Both the position numbers and the translations under genes were made by a program. Of a stretch of DNA of 6,229 bases, positions 5,578 to 6,229 are shown piece by piece (within the stretch, counting starts at the first letter, position 1; each line of letters starts with the position of its first letter). Source of the stretch: Actinomycetota bacterium. Its GTDB lineage: Bacteria > Actinomycetota > Acidimicrobiia > Acidimicrobiales > Ilumatobacteraceae. The stretch is from contig WLEX01000076.1 of assembly GCA_009704065.1 (NCBI GenBank), positions 1 through 6,229 of the forward strand, given 5' to 3'. A model generated the notes under the pieces. That model was not told where the DNA came from and did not search any database. It saw only the letters and a list, made by a program, of their open reading frames with translations.

Positions 5578-6229
5578 GGTACAAGACCTACATGTGTTCT
5601 ACGGCAAGATCGAAGCCATCAAAGGCATCTCTTTCAATGTCAATGAAGGCGAAATTGTTTCGCTTATTGGTGCAAATGGTGCTGGTAAAACAACCACGAT
5701 GCGCACCATTTCTGGTGTGCGTCCAGTTGCCCAAGGCCGCATCATGTTTGAAGGTGTCGATATCACGAACATGGCTCCACACGACCGTGTGAAGATGGGA
5801 ATCTGCCAGGCTCCAGAAGGTCGCGGAATTTTCCCCGGCATGACCGTGCGCGAAAACTTAGAGATGGGTACCTACATTCGCGGGTACAAGAGCGATCACA
5901 AAGCAGCCGATCTCGAACACGTAGTTCATTTATTCCCACGCCTCGGTGAACGTATGACACAGTTTGGTGGCACCCTGTCGGGTGGCGAACAGCAGATGCT
6001 CGCTATTGGCCGTGCACTCATGAGTCGCCCACGGCTCATGTTGCTCGACGAACCATCCATGGGTTTGGCTCCCATGCTGATTGCACAGATTTTTAGCATC
6101 GTGAAGCAAATCAACTCTGAGGGCATCTCTGTTCTTATGGTGGAGCAAAATGCTACGCAGGCATTACGTACTGCCCATCGCGGTTACGTTCTTGAAACCG
6201 GGTATGTGGTTAAAACCGGAACCGGTGAA
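5567..6229 (+). CDS. livF: Branched-chain amino acid ABC transporter ATP-binding protein LivF (3' end missing)
   Basis: The second ATPase of the importer. The frame is open from the ATG at 5567 to the window edge: 221 codons and no stop. E. coli LivF has 237 residues, so roughly 15 are missing beyond the edge. Motifs: LEVQDLHVFYGKIEAI at 3-18, Walker A GANGAGKTT at 35-43 (Lys41), Q-loop Gln81 followed by PEGR at 83-86, FPGMTVRENLEMG at 89-101, signature LSGGEQQMLAIGRAL at 137-151, Walker B LMLLDEP at 157-163 (Asp161, Glu162), D-loop SMGLAP at 164-169, then VEQNA at 192-196. Gln194 stands where most ABC ATPases, including LivG here, have the switch His. This is normal for LivF (E. coli has LVEQNA), so the two nucleotide sites are probably not equivalent. 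PEGR and VEQN separate it clearly from LivG. The end is an artefact of the window, not a truncation. Confidence 0.95.
   Translation, partial: MLLEVQDLHVFYGKIEAIKGISFNVNEGEIVSLIGANGAGKTTTMRTISGVRPVAQGRIMFEGVDITNMAPHDRVKMGICQAPEGRGIFPGMTVRENLEMGTYIRGYKSDHKAADLEHVVHLFPRLGERMTQFGGTLSGGEQQMLAIGRALMSRPRLMLLDEPSMGLAPMLIAQIFSIVKQINSEGISVLMVEQNATQALRTAHRGYVLETGYVVKTGTGE

Overview
This window looks like an ordinary metabolic and transport region of a bacterial chromosome. It reads entirely on the + strand, with tightly packed and mostly overlapping genes. The lipoprotein leader of the binding protein (cysteine followed by Gly/Ser/Asp/Thr/Ala-rich low-complexity sequence), the moderate GC content (about 42-58% in the blocks I counted by hand) and the protein style suggest an actinobacterium, perhaps an aquatic Acidimicrobiia-type lineage. 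That placement is inference from sequence flavour; there is no rRNA or other marker gene here.

Layout: (1) bases 1-87, the last 28 codons of an unrecognised upstream gene, whose stop overlaps the next start as ATGA; (2) 84-1265, kynureninase (kynU), a PLP enzyme of tryptophan catabolism, with its active-site residues visible; (3) 1266-1350, an 85-base gap holding a candidate promoter, a perfect 18-bp dyad (GTTACA-N6-TGTAAC), a small leader hairpin and a strong ribosome binding site; (4) 1351-2514, a lipoprotein substrate-binding protein of the branched-chain/hydrophobic amino acid (Liv, HAAT) ABC family; (5) 2515-2616, a gap dominated by a 14-bp perfect hairpin with a UUCG loop and no following T-run; (6) 2617-6229, the rest of the transporter in the order livH, livM, livG, livF, each overlapping the next by 4, 8 and 11 bases. 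livF runs off the right edge.

Together the five liv genes encode a complete uptake system: a surface-anchored binding protein, two membrane permeases and two ATPases. The adjacent kynureninase could be a chance neighbour. It could also mean that the transporter handles aromatic amino acids or tryptophan breakdown products; sequence alone does not decide this.

I do not see a previously undescribed system. The most notable points are an insertion of about 52 residues, probably two extra membrane segments, in the middle of LivH; the palindromic candidate operator upstream of the binding-protein gene; and the strong intercistronic hairpin that may set a high binding-protein-to-permease ratio. 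No tRNA, rRNA, mobile element, CRISPR array or origin was seen.
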